Shown here: one piece after another, positions 1 through 7,580 of the stretch | Layout: every line of letters starts with the position of its first letter | How positions within the stretch are numbered: position 1 is the first letter of the stretch | Origin: Mycobacterium sp. 1164985.4 | GTDB lineage: Bacteria > Actinomycetota > Actinomycetes > Mycobacteriales > Mycobacteriaceae | DNA length: 64,000 bases | Assembly (NCBI RefSeq): GCF_001668575.1 | Contig: NZ_LZMD01000012.1 | Coordinates: 17,632 to 81,631, forward strand | Direction of reading: 5' to 3' | Translations under genes and position numbers: made by a program | The notes under the pieces: generated by a model | The model's input: only the letters and a program-made list of their open reading frames with translations | Told to the model about the DNA's origin: nothing | Databases searched by the model: none

Positions 1-315
1 GCCGATCTTGATGATGATGCCGACGCGCATCGCGATCGCGCCGCCGTTGTGTCCGGTGGCGTGCAGGATGTGCTGCTGAACCAGACCGCCGTCGAACAGT
101 TCGCGGTCGATGACCTCGTACCGACGCGCTGAGGTGGTGTCGATGAACCAGTGCAGCACTCGGAGCGCGCGGTCTTTGTCGCGGTCGCGGTCGGCCACCT
201 TCCACACCACGATGTCGTCGTTCCATAGACGCGAGATCTCGTCGCGGTCGCCGGACTCGATCGCCCGGAAGAGGCGATCCGCCACTCCGGTGACGGTGTC
301 GTCGGCAACGGTCAC
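1..315 (-). CDS. NTF2/SnoaL-like family protein, 3'-truncated by window edge
   Basis: The minus-strand frame is open from a GTG at 315 to the left edge, so the C-terminus lies outside the window. A strong AGGAGGAC ribosome binding site stands just upstream of the GTG and fixes the start. The visible 105 residues have the pattern of small cone-fold NTF2/SnoaL-like proteins: an N-terminal helix with a LFRAIESGD turn, then a LWNDDIVVW strand, then a helix and a RYEVIDRELFDGG strand. Family members include isomerases, epoxide hydrolases and dehydratases, so no reaction can be assigned. It is divergent from the methyltransferase at 365 and shares a 49-bp intergenic region with it. Confidence 0.7.
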   Translation of the reverse strand, partial: MTVADDTVTGVADRLFRAIESGDRDEISRLWNDDIVVWKVADRDRDKDRALRVLHWFIDTTSARRYEVIDRELFDGGLVQQHILHATGHNGGAIAMRVGIIIKIG

Positions 316-364
316 GGTGGTCCTCCTTGACCTCAACGCTGGTTGAGGTTGAACACTGGGCGGC

Positions 365-994
365 ATGGATGTGACACCTACTCTCTCGCTATTCGACGAT
401 GCCTACAAGAGCGGAACCGCGCCATGGGTTATCGGCGAGCCGCAGAAGGCCGTCGTCGACCTCGAACGCGCGGGCCTGATCCGCGGCAGGATCCTCGACG
501 TCGGCTGCGGCGCCGGCGAGCACACAATCCTGCTCGCGAAGCTCGGATACGACGTCGTCGGCGTGGACTACGCACCGTCGGCGGTCGAGCATGCGCGCAG
601 AAACGCCGAGGCCAAGGGCGTCGCGGCGCGGTTCGAGGTCGCCGACGCAATGGACCTCGGCAACGACGCCTACGACACGATCGTCGACAGCGCGCTGTTC
701 CACATCTTCGACGCGACCGACCGCGCCAAGTACGTGCGCAGCCTGCACGCGGCGTGCCGTCCCGGCGGGCTCGTTCATCTGCTCGCCCTGTCCGACCGCG
801 GCCGCGGATTCGGTCCGCAGGTCAGCGAATCCGACATCCGCGACGCGTTCAGCGACGGCTGGGTGCTGGAGTCGCTGGAGGAGACCACCTACCGCGGCGT
901 GGTCCAGCCGTCCCAGGCCGAGGCCATCGGACTGGCGGCGGGTTCGCTGGTCGACGAACCGGCGTGGCTGGCCCGAATCCGCCGTCCCTCCTGA
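365..994 (+). CDS. class I SAM-dependent methyltransferase
   Basis: A 209-residue soluble methyltransferase. The Rossmann core shows motif I (LDVGCGAGEH, residues about 44-53) for S-adenosylmethionine, an acidic residue after strand 2 (VGVDYA, Asp68) that should bind the ribose, and a motif-IV-like DTIVDSALFH stretch around residues 104-113. The length fits small-molecule methyltransferases of the Methyltransf_11/25 type. The acceptor is unknown. It starts on ATG in a short divergent region and converges on the DUF6285 gene at 1049, with a nested palindrome between the two stops. Confidence 0.85.
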   Translation: MDVTPTLSLFDDAYKSGTAPWVIGEPQKAVVDLERAGLIRGRILDVGCGAGEHTILLAKLGYDVVGVDYAPSAVEHARRNAEAKGVAARFEVADAMDLGNDAYDTIVDSALFHIFDATDRAKYVRSLHAACRPGGLVHLLALSDRGRGFGPQVSESDIRDAFSDGWVLESLEETTYRGVVQPSQAEAIGLAAGSLVDEPAWLARIRRPS

Positions 995-1047
995 GCGATT
1001 TGTGCGCGATTCCGATCGCTCAGCGATCGTTTTCACTCACAAATCGC
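995..1047. terminator. nested palindrome between convergent genes, likely bidirectional terminator
   Basis: The outer arms GCGATTTGTG (995-1004) and CACAAATCGC (1038-1047) pair perfectly. Inside them CGATCGCT (1013-1020) and AGCGATCG (1022-1029) form a second perfect 8-bp hairpin. The structure fills the gap between two converging stop codons, so termination in both directions is the simplest role. There is no U-tract of the classical kind. Confidence 0.55.
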
Positions 1048-1048
1048 G

Positions 1049-1426
1049 TCAGTAGCCGGGGTGGTTGACGTCGAGCCGGTGCCGCACGAGCGTCCGCAGC
1101 ACCGGCAACACGTCCGCGGCGCGACCGTCGAGGTCGCCCGAGCGGATCGCTGCCGCCAGTTGCGGTTCGTCGTCGTAACCGATTCCGCGTAGCGCAACGA
1201 CGACCTCGCCGGCCGAGGTGTCGAGCAGTTCGCGTTCGACGATGCGCAACACGTTGGCCGCGACGCGGGCGTGGAAGTTGACCTGGCCAAGGTCGGCGAG
1301 CCGACTATCAGGTCCCACGTCGCCCCGGCCGTCGGGACCGGTGGCCTCGCGAACGTCCTTCTCCAGGAAGCCGGCGACGGCGGCGACGAGTTCCGCCGCG
1401 GTGGGGCGCCCGTAGAGCCAACTCAT
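1049..1426 (-). CDS. DUF6285 protein (LvaB-like accessory subunit)
   Basis: A small soluble protein of 125 residues starting MSWLYGRPTAAEL. The N-terminal part carries a VAAVAGFLEKDV helix and the middle a FHARVAANVLRIVERE helix, both typical of DUF6285. In Pseudomonas putida the DUF6285 protein LvaB works with the APH-type kinase LvaA to phosphorylate 4-hydroxyvaleryl-CoA in levulinate catabolism. Here the gene follows an APH-type kinase with an ATGA overlap (start 1426, upstream stop at 1423-1425), which supports the same partnership. An upstream in-frame start would extend far into the kinase gene and is unlikely. It is the last gene of the operon. Confidence 0.8.
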   Translation of the reverse strand: MSWLYGRPTAAELVAAVAGFLEKDVREATGPDGRGDVGPDSRLADLGQVNFHARVAANVLRIVERELLDTSAGEVVVALRGIGYDDEPQLAAAIRSGDLDGRAADVLPVLRTLVRHRLDVNHPGY

Positions 1427-2394
1427 CGCGGTCCACCTCCTTCGAGCAGATCCAGGACGTCCCACTCGGTTTCGCTGACGCGACGCCCGATCGCGGCCAG
1501 CTCGACCGACTCCGTCTGACCCGACAGATGACGCTCGGCCTGATACCGGCAGATGACCCCCCACCGCAGGGTGGCCACCGTCAGCCACCACCGAAACGCC
1601 GCGCGGTCCAGCGGAACACCCGCCGCCGACTCGTAGGCCGACAGGAAATCCTCCACGCTGCCCAGGCCGCCGGCGCCGTGATGTTCGGGTGCGCCGAACC
1701 GCCACGCCCGGATGCAGAACCAGGCCAGGTCCTCGTAGACCTCGCCGACGTGCACGAGTTCCCAGTCCAGCACCGCCGCCAACCCGGTGTCGTCGACGAT
1801 CAGGTTGCCCATCCGAAAGTCGCCGTGCACCAGCACCTGCGATGACGGGGGCGGCCGGTTGGCTTCGAGCCAGCGGAAAGCCCATTCGAATGTCGCTGTG
1901 GTGTCGCCCATTTCGTCGAGCCGCGCGCGCCACTCAGAGAGCTGGTCCGACGGCGGCACGTCGACGCCCCGATAGTCCGCGCGGTGAATGGAGGCGAGCG
2001 CCTGTGCGCACTGGTGCAGCAGCCGTTCGCGCCCGGCGTCGTCCAGTGCGCGATAGATCCGCCGCACGATGGTCTCGCCGCCGATCGCGTCGCAGATCAG
2101 GTACGGGTTGCCGAGCGCCGCAGAGGAGTTGTCGGCCGACAGGATGTGCGGCACCGGTGCTCCCGCGGCGGCCGCCCGCTGCTGAACGGCCGCTTCCAGT
2201 TCCATGCTGGCGTGGACGTCGTCGGGCGGGCCGGTGCGCAGGATCAGGGCACGGCGGTCGTCGGTAACCGCATCGAACGCCCATGTCGTGCGGCTCGCCC
2301 CGCCGGTGAGCGCGTGCAGGTTCTCGACGACGACGCCCTCGCCGAGCACCGGGCCGAGGACGCTGGTGAGGGCTTCGGCGAGTTCGCGGTTCAA
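1423..2394 (-). CDS. APH-family phosphotransferase (LvaA-like hydroxyacyl-CoA kinase)
   Basis: A 323-residue aminoglycoside-phosphotransferase-fold kinase. The catalytic loop is HGDFRMGN (His190-Asp192) and the magnesium-binding motif is DWE (Asp210-Glu212). The start is TTG at 2394, whose TTGA overlaps the stop of the acyl-CoA dehydrogenase. In mammalian ACAD10/ACAD11 and in bacterial LvaA this kinase type phosphorylates 4-hydroxyacyl-CoAs, and an acyl-CoA dehydrogenase-like partner then removes the phosphate. Its position between an ACAD gene and a DUF6285 gene makes this role much likelier than antibiotic resistance. The exact chain length of the substrate is unknown. Confidence 0.85.
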   Translation of the reverse strand: MNRELAEALTSVLGPVLGEGVVVENLHALTGGASRTTWAFDAVTDDRRALILRTGPPDDVHASMELEAAVQQRAAAAGAPVPHILSADNSSAALGNPYLICDAIGGETIVRRIYRALDDAGRERLLHQCAQALASIHRADYRGVDVPPSDQLSEWRARLDEMGDTTATFEWAFRWLEANRPPPSSQVLVHGDFRMGNLIVDDTGLAAVLDWELVHVGEVYEDLAWFCIRAWRFGAPEHHGAGGLGSVEDFLSAYESAAGVPLDRAAFRWWLTVATLRWGVICRYQAERHLSGQTESVELAAIGRRVSETEWDVLDLLEGGGPR

Positions 2395-3629
2395 CGCTTG
2401 CCGAACCCGAACAACCGCTGCGCGACCCGCCGGATTTGGATCTCCTCGGCACCCTCGGTGATCCGGTAGCGGCGGTGGTGCCGGTAAATGTGCTCGAACG
2501 GTTCGTGCCTGCTATAACCGACGCCGCCGAATACCTGCATCGCGCGATCGGCGGCATCGCACACCAGGCGGTTGGCGCGGTAGTTGGCCATCGACACCTT
2601 GTCCGACACCTCCATGTGGTGGTTGCGGTCCAATTCCGTTGCCGCGTAATACACCAGAAGGCGCACCATCTGGGCCTCGGTCTGCAGCTCGACCAGCGGC
2701 CACTGCACGGCCTGGTTCGTCGCCAGCGGTTTGCCGAACACCTTGCGCTCTCCTGCATACTGGACGGCGCGGTCGATGCAGTACTGCCCTGCGCCGAGGC
2801 TGCTCGCGGCCTGACGGATCCGATTCTCGTGCAGGAACGTCTGACCTACCTCCAGGCCGCGGTCGACCTCACCGAGCACGGCGTCGGCGGGCACACGGAC
2901 GTCCTTCAACTCCACCTCGCCGTGGTCGGTGGGCATGTTGAACGACCACCAGTAATAGGGAACGGTGAATCCGGGCGCGTTGGTGGGCACCAGAAATGCG
3001 GTGATACCGCGGGCCTGGCCGCGATCGCCCGAGGTTCGGGCGAACACCAGATCGTGGGTGGCCCGGTGCACACCGGTGTTGAACCGCTTGGCGCCGTTGA
3101 TGACCCAGTCGTCGCCATCGCGCACCGCGGTGGTCTCCATCCACGTGGCATCCGAGCCGTGCCCGGGTTCGGTGAGTCCGAAGGCCATCGACCGTTCCCC
3201 GGTGATCAACGCCTCGGTCCACTCGGCCTTCTGCGCCTCGGTACCGAACCGGTCCATCATGATGACTTGGGGGAAGTTACCGACGATCGACGACTCGTTC
3301 TGCAGGTCGTTGTGCAGCCCGAGACCTTTGTGCGCGAGGTGTTCGCGGATCACCGCCATGTCGATGTTGCTGCCGTCGCGACCGCCGAACCGCGACGGCA
3401 ACCCGTAGCGCAGCCAGCCCGCCGCGTCGGCGCGCCTGCGCATCTCGTCGAGCAGGTCCTCCCACTCGCGGCGCGGAATGCCGTCGTTGTCCCAGTCTGT
3501 GCGGGCGTTTTCGCGACGCTTGTCGAAGTACTGGATGTTCTCGCGTTCCAGCGGTTTGATCTCGGCTTCGATGAATGCGTCCATCTCCGCGAGAAGCCCG
3601 GGCAGATGGTCGGGCAGGGCGAAATCCAC
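2391..3629 (-). CDS. acyl-CoA dehydrogenase family protein (LvaC/ACAD11-like)
   Basis: A 412-residue flavoprotein of the acyl-CoA dehydrogenase fold. The FAD/substrate loop FGLTEPGHGSDAT is at about residues 150-161, the C-terminal helical domain contains FGGVGYSRHE, and ITEGAEEIQ near residue 392 occupies the position of the usual catalytic Glu region. The coupling to the APH kinase suggests it acts like LvaC, turning 4-phosphoacyl-CoA into an enoyl or 3-hydroxyacyl-CoA, rather than as an ordinary dehydrogenase. It lies 20 nt after a TetR gene on the same strand and begins with ATG. Confidence 0.88.
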   Translation of the reverse strand: MDFALPDHLPGLLAEMDAFIEAEIKPLERENIQYFDKRRENARTDWDNDGIPRREWEDLLDEMRRRADAAGWLRYGLPSRFGGRDGSNIDMAVIREHLAHKGLGLHNDLQNESSIVGNFPQVIMMDRFGTEAQKAEWTEALITGERSMAFGLTEPGHGSDATWMETTAVRDGDDWVINGAKRFNTGVHRATHDLVFARTSGDRGQARGITAFLVPTNAPGFTVPYYWWSFNMPTDHGEVELKDVRVPADAVLGEVDRGLEVGQTFLHENRIRQAASSLGAGQYCIDRAVQYAGERKVFGKPLATNQAVQWPLVELQTEAQMVRLLVYYAATELDRNHHMEVSDKVSMANYRANRLVCDAADRAMQVFGGVGYSRHEPFEHIYRHHRRYRITEGAEEIQIRRVAQRLFGFGKR

Positions 3630-3649
3630 GTTGATTTCCTTTCCGGGGT

Positions 3650-4270
3650 TCAGAACCCGTACAGCGTCTTCTTCCAGATCCTCGACAGCGTCACGATCGC
3701 ATCCTCGTCGGTCAGCTCGACACCGAGGCCCGACGTTCCGACGAAGACGGTGGTGAAGTTCTCGAACAGCAGCGCGATGGCCGCCGCGGTGTGCTCGGGA
3801 TTGAGCTCGGCGCCGTAGCCCTGCTCCTGCGCCCGGCGCACCGAGGCGGCCACGATCTCCATCCCGAACCGACGAAACTCGTTCTGCACCGCGGCGAATC
3901 GGGGTTGTGTCGCGGCCAGCTGTGCGACCGCGATCATGATGCCGATGTTCTGCTTGAACATGTTCCAGTAGCCGGTGACAACGGAGCGGAAGAAGGCGTC
4001 GTCATCGGGTGATTCCGGCAGGTCGAGAGCCCCGCCGGACGGCGCCACCACCTCGCGGAGGAACGATTGCGCGAGCACCGCCAGCAGATCTTCCTTGTCG
4101 GCGAAGTACCGGTAGAAGGCCGCGGGCGACTTACCCGCCGCCGAGGTGATGTCGCCGAGCGTCGTCCCGTGAAAACCCCGTTCGGCGAACAGCTTCCGCG
4201 CGGCCTGCTCGATGGCCTCGCGAGTCTGACGGCCCTTGGCGCTCAGGGTGGTCGACGGTCCGGTGGGCAC
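3650..4270 (-). CDS. TetR/AcrR family transcriptional regulator
   Basis: A 206-residue repressor-type protein. The N-terminal HTH spans about residues 14-60 (REAIEQAARKLFAERG, then TTLGDITSAAGKSPAAFYRYF). The C-terminal ligand domain includes an all-helical stretch with FENFTTVFVG. It starts on GTG at 4270. It sits inside the operon, 6 nt after the HMG-CoA-lyase-type gene and 20 nt before the acyl-CoA dehydrogenase gene, so it probably controls the operon and its own expression. The inverted repeat at 8745-8764 at the head of the operon is a candidate site. Confidence 0.9.
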   Translation of the reverse strand: MPTGPSTTLSAKGRQTREAIEQAARKLFAERGFHGTTLGDITSAAGKSPAAFYRYFADKEDLLAVLAQSFLREVVAPSGGALDLPESPDDDAFFRSVVTGYWNMFKQNIGIMIAVAQLAATQPRFAAVQNEFRRFGMEIVAASVRRAQEQGYGAELNPEHTAAAIALLFENFTTVFVGTSGLGVELTDEDAIVTLSRIWKKTLYGF

Positions 4271-4276
4271 GTCGGC

Positions 4277-5191
4277 TCAGTTCAGGATTCGGTCGCCGGC
4301 GCGCAGCAGCGAGCTCGGTAGGTCGTGTCCGACCAGGCGCTGCGCGACACCCGCCGCCTCGATCGCGGCGCTGAGGTCGACGTCGACGCCGATTCCGCTG
4401 TCGCGCAACAGGTATACGAGGTCTTCGGTGGCGATGTTGCCGCTGGCGCCGGGCGCGAACGGGCAGCCGCCGAGCCCGCCCACCGACGCATCCAATCGGG
4501 TGATGCCCGCCGTTACCGCCGCGTAGGCGCTGGCCAGCCCGGCTCCGCGGGTGTTGTGGAAGTGCGCGCCGAGCGGGACCTCACCGATCAGCGGGTGCAG
4601 TGCTTCGATCGTCTCCGTCACCCGCCGCGGTGTCGTTGTGCCGATGGTGTCGGCGATCGCCAGCCGGTCGACCTCGCTCGACAGCGCGGTGGTCAGCACG
4701 TCGACGACGCGCTGGTGCGGGGTGGGCCCGTCGAACGGGCAGTCCCACGTGGTTGCGATGATGACCTCGACGGTCGCCCCGCTGTCGTGGGCGATCGCGA
4801 TGATCTCCGGAATCAGCGCCGTCGCCTCCGCAGATGTGCGGCCTACGTTGGCTCGGCTGTGGCCGTCGGCGGCCGACACCACGTATTCGATCGACGACAA
4901 CCCCGCCGCGATGGCGCGTTTGGCGCCGTTCGGGCTGGCCACCAGAGCCGAGAACTCGATGTCGTGCGAGTCGCGGTACTCCTGCAGATGCGCGGCCAAC
5001 TCGGCGGCATCGGCGAGGGCGGGCACCTTCGACGGAGAGACGAACGCCGTCGCCTCCATCTCGCGCACCCCGGTGGCGGCGACCGCGGCGAGCAGTTCGA
5101 GCTTCGCCGACAAGGGAATCGGATCCTCGATCTGCAAGCCGTCGCGCAGCGAGACGTCGCGGATCTGTACGTGTTCGGCTAGCTGGTTCAC
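4277..5191 (-). CDS. hydroxymethylglutaryl-CoA lyase family protein
   Basis: A 304-residue TIM-barrel enzyme of the HMGL-like group. It has the N-terminal RDVSLRDGLQ motif that carries metal-binding and catalytic residues, a HFHNTRG metal-binding segment, and the glycine-rich GGLGGCPFAPGASGN loop holding the catalytic Cys. The family cleaves 3-hydroxy-3-methylacyl-CoA into an acyl-CoA or acetyl-CoA plus a ketone acid. In this operon it could act on HMG-CoA from leucine-like degradation or on a related tertiary 3-hydroxyacyl-CoA. Its start at 5191 overlaps the CaiB-type stop by 4 nt. Confidence 0.88.
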   Translation of the reverse strand: MNQLAEHVQIRDVSLRDGLQIEDPIPLSAKLELLAAVAATGVREMEATAFVSPSKVPALADAAELAAHLQEYRDSHDIEFSALVASPNGAKRAIAAGLSSIEYVVSAADGHSRANVGRTSAEATALIPEIIAIAHDSGATVEVIIATTWDCPFDGPTPHQRVVDVLTTALSSEVDRLAIADTIGTTTPRRVTETIEALHPLIGEVPLGAHFHNTRGAGLASAYAAVTAGITRLDASVGGLGGCPFAPGASGNIATEDLVYLLRDSGIGVDVDLSAAIEAAGVAQRLVGHDLPSSLLRAGDRILN

Positions 5192-6390
5192 AGCACTCCC
5201 TCCGCCCTCAGTGCGTCGAGTTCGGCGGGACTCCTGCCGAGCAGGCCGCGGTAGACCTCGTCGTTGTGTTGGCCGGGTGCGGCCGGCCCCGCATACCGCA
5301 CTGTGCCGGGCGTCTCCGAGAGCACTGGCACCACACCGGGTCCCAGCACGGACCGCTCGACCCGCTCGTCCCAGTGCTCGACGAGCATCCCGCGGGCTCG
5401 CAGCTGGGGATCCTCGACGACCTCGGCGACCGTGTTGATCGGCCCGGCGATCACGCCTGCGGCACTGAGGGTTTCGATGATCTCGCCGGGCTCGCGTTCG
5501 GCGGCCCAGTCGCCGATGATCTTGTCCAGTTCGTCTTGGTTACGCCCGCGGGCGACATGGTTGGCGAACCGGTCGTCGGTGGCCAGCTCGGGGCGGCCCA
5601 TGGCCCCGCAGAGTCGGCGAAAGACGGTGTCCTGGTTGGCCGCGATCACCACCCAGCTGCCGTCGGCGCTGCGGTAGATGTTCGACGGCGCGATGCCCTC
5701 CAGCCGCGTGCCCGACGGGCCGCGCACCACGCCGCCGACGTCGTAGTCGGGGATGGTGGATTCCTGCACCGCCAGACAGGCTTCGGTGAGCGCGGCGTCC
5801 ACGACCTGTCCCTCACCGGTGACCGTGCGCCGGTACAGCGCCGCCAACGCGCCCTGCGCGGCGAACATTCCCGCGAGGCTGTCGCCCAGCGACAGCGCCA
5901 GCCGCGGCGGCGGACCACCGGGGAAACCGTTCATGTGTCGCAGGCCGCTGGCCGCCTCGGCGACCGAGGCGTAGCCGGCCTTGTGCGCCTCGGGACCGGT
6001 CTGCCCGTAGCCGGAGACGCGGACCAGGATGATTCCGCGATTGCGTTCGCGCAGTATGTCGTAACCGAGGTTCCACTTCTCGAGCGTGCCCGGCCGGAAG
6101 TTCTCGACGATGATGTCGGAGCGCTCGACGAGGTCGAGAAACAGCGCACGACCGCCGTCCGTCCGCAGGTTCAGCGTGACGGCTTTCTTGTTGCGTGCGT
6201 GCACGGTCCAGAAGAAGTGGTGCCCGTCGAGCTCAGCCTGCCCCCAGGTGCGCAGCGGATCCGGTGCGCCCGGCGGTTCGATCTTGATGACCTCGGCTCC
6301 CATGTCGCCGAGCAGTCGACCCGCGAACGGGCCGGAGATCAGCGTGCCGACCTCGATGACCCGGATACCGTCCAACGGGCCGGTGGTCAT
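5188..6390 (-). CDS. CaiB/BaiF family CoA-transferase
   Basis: A 400-residue family III CoA-transferase. It shows the N-terminal GIRVIEVGTLISGPFAGRLLG, the VENFRPGTLEKW block, and the GDSLAGMFAAQGALAALY helix. In many members an Asp that forms the acyl-CoA mixed anhydride follows a PG[FY] turn. Here the aligned stretch reads HKAGYASVAEAASG, with Ala at that position, so the reaction may differ or the alignment may be off. Neighbours suggest it activates or swaps CoA on an organic acid. ATG start; the stop of the upstream hydrolase gene overlaps it by 4 nt. Confidence 0.87.
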   Translation of the reverse strand: MTTGPLDGIRVIEVGTLISGPFAGRLLGDMGAEVIKIEPPGAPDPLRTWGQAELDGHHFFWTVHARNKKAVTLNLRTDGGRALFLDLVERSDIIVENFRPGTLEKWNLGYDILRERNRGIILVRVSGYGQTGPEAHKAGYASVAEAASGLRHMNGFPGGPPPRLALSLGDSLAGMFAAQGALAALYRRTVTGEGQVVDAALTEACLAVQESTIPDYDVGGVVRGPSGTRLEGIAPSNIYRSADGSWVVIAANQDTVFRRLCGAMGRPELATDDRFANHVARGRNQDELDKIIGDWAAEREPGEIIETLSAAGVIAGPINTVAEVVEDPQLRARGMLVEHWDERVERSVLGPGVVPVLSETPGTVRYAGPAAPGQHNDEVYRGLLGRSPAELDALRAEGVL

Positions 6391-7580
6391 AGCGAGAACC
6401 CGTGCCTATGCAGCCAGTCCGTGCAGATCGCGACGGCCTCGGCACGAGTCTCGCGCTGATCGGGACCGGAGTAGTAGTGGTTGGCGCCCGGTATTTCGTA
6501 CATCTCCTTGTCAGGATGCCCGATCGCCTCGTAGAGCCTGCGGGTGTGGCTAGGCGTGCAGGCGTCGTCGGCGAGGTTGCCGATCACCAGGGTGGGCACC
6601 GCGATGTCGGGCCCACACTTCACCGCGTCGCCGTTGGCGTCGTCGTAGCTCCACTGCGACAGCCAGCTGCGCAGGGTGCAGAATCGGGCCAGCCCCACCG
6701 GGCTGTTGTTCACCACCTGAGGATCACCCAGGTAGGTCATCCGCGGCGCCCGTTCGTTCGGATCGACCGCGGGATCCAGCCACCGCGGATCGGCCATCGT
6801 GCCGTGCACGACGAAGCCGAACTCGTCCTCGGGCCGTCCGGCGGCTTTCAGCTCCGCCAGTTTGTCCTTGACCCACGCGGTGATTCGGCGGTTGCGGGCG
6901 ATCTGCGCCGCGCGGTAGCGCTCGAGGAACTCCTCGGTGTACGGCGGCTGGTTGGGGTTGTCCGGGTTGTACAGGTCCAGCTCGGGATCGCGCTTGGAGG
7001 GGTCGGACTCGTCGAGGATCGAGGCGTCCAGCCACTCGGTGAGCGTGCCGTGGCGGCTGACGTGCGCCGCGAGCAGCATGATCCCGTCGGCGGGAATCAG
7101 GTCGAGCTTGGTCAGGTCCGGGCCGTCGCCCGACGGGCTGGCGGTGATCGTGGGGTGTTGGGCCTGCTGCTGGTAGAACACCGACAGCGAACCGCCGCCG
7201 CTCCACCCGGCGAGCACCACCTTCGAGTAGCCCAACCGGTTCTTGGCGTCCTTGATGCACTCGCCCAGGTCCTCGACGACCTTCTCCATCAACAGCGCCA
7301 CGTCCGTTCCGCGGAATCTGCTGTTGCAGTAGATGACGTGATGGCCGCCGCGGGCCAGCGCGTTGATCATCGGCAGGTAGGCGCCGCCGCCGATCGGATG
7401 CATGAACACCAGCACGGTGTCGGAGTTCTTGTCCTTAGGCCGCAGCAGGTAGCTCTCCATCACGACGAGCTCGGCGACCCCGCCGTAGGTGTCGCGAACA
7501 CCCGAGTTGTTCTGGAAGGCAACGAGATAGGGGATGCGGTCGTATTCGTAGCGCACCGGCGGCTCGGTCGTCTGCGTCAC
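6387..7580 (-). CDS. alpha/beta hydrolase
   Basis: A 397-residue alpha/beta-hydrolase. The nucleophile elbow is GWSGGG in VVLAGWSGGGSLSV, an early FMHPIGGGAYL stretch may supply the oxyanion hole, and a late GANHYYSG provides the His. I place the start at the GTG at 7580 (VTQTTEPPVRYEYDR) because it gives the same 4-nt overlap with the upstream gene as elsewhere in the operon; longer in-frame starts run into that gene. There is no signal peptide. The reaction could be ester, lactone or C-C hydrolysis. Confidence 0.82.
   Translation of the reverse strand: MTQTTEPPVRYEYDRIPYLVAFQNNSGVRDTYGGVAELVVMESYLLRPKDKNSDTVLVFMHPIGGGAYLPMINALARGGHHVIYCNSRFRGTDVALLMEKVVEDLGECIKDAKNRLGYSKVVLAGWSGGGSLSVFYQQQAQHPTITASPSGDGPDLTKLDLIPADGIMLLAAHVSRHGTLTEWLDASILDESDPSKRDPELDLYNPDNPNQPPYTEEFLERYRAAQIARNRRITAWVKDKLAELKAAGRPEDEFGFVVHGTMADPRWLDPAVDPNERAPRMTYLGDPQVVNNSPVGLARFCTLRSWLSQWSYDDANGDAVKCGPDIAVPTLVIGNLADDACTPSHTRRLYEAIGHPDKEMYEIPGANHYYSGPDQRETRAEAVAICTDWLHRHGFSL

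Noticed and set aside
1423..2394. Aminoglycoside resistance by the APH-type kinase
   Set aside because: It is coupled to an acyl-CoA dehydrogenase and a DUF6285 protein, which indicates hydroxyacyl-CoA metabolism.
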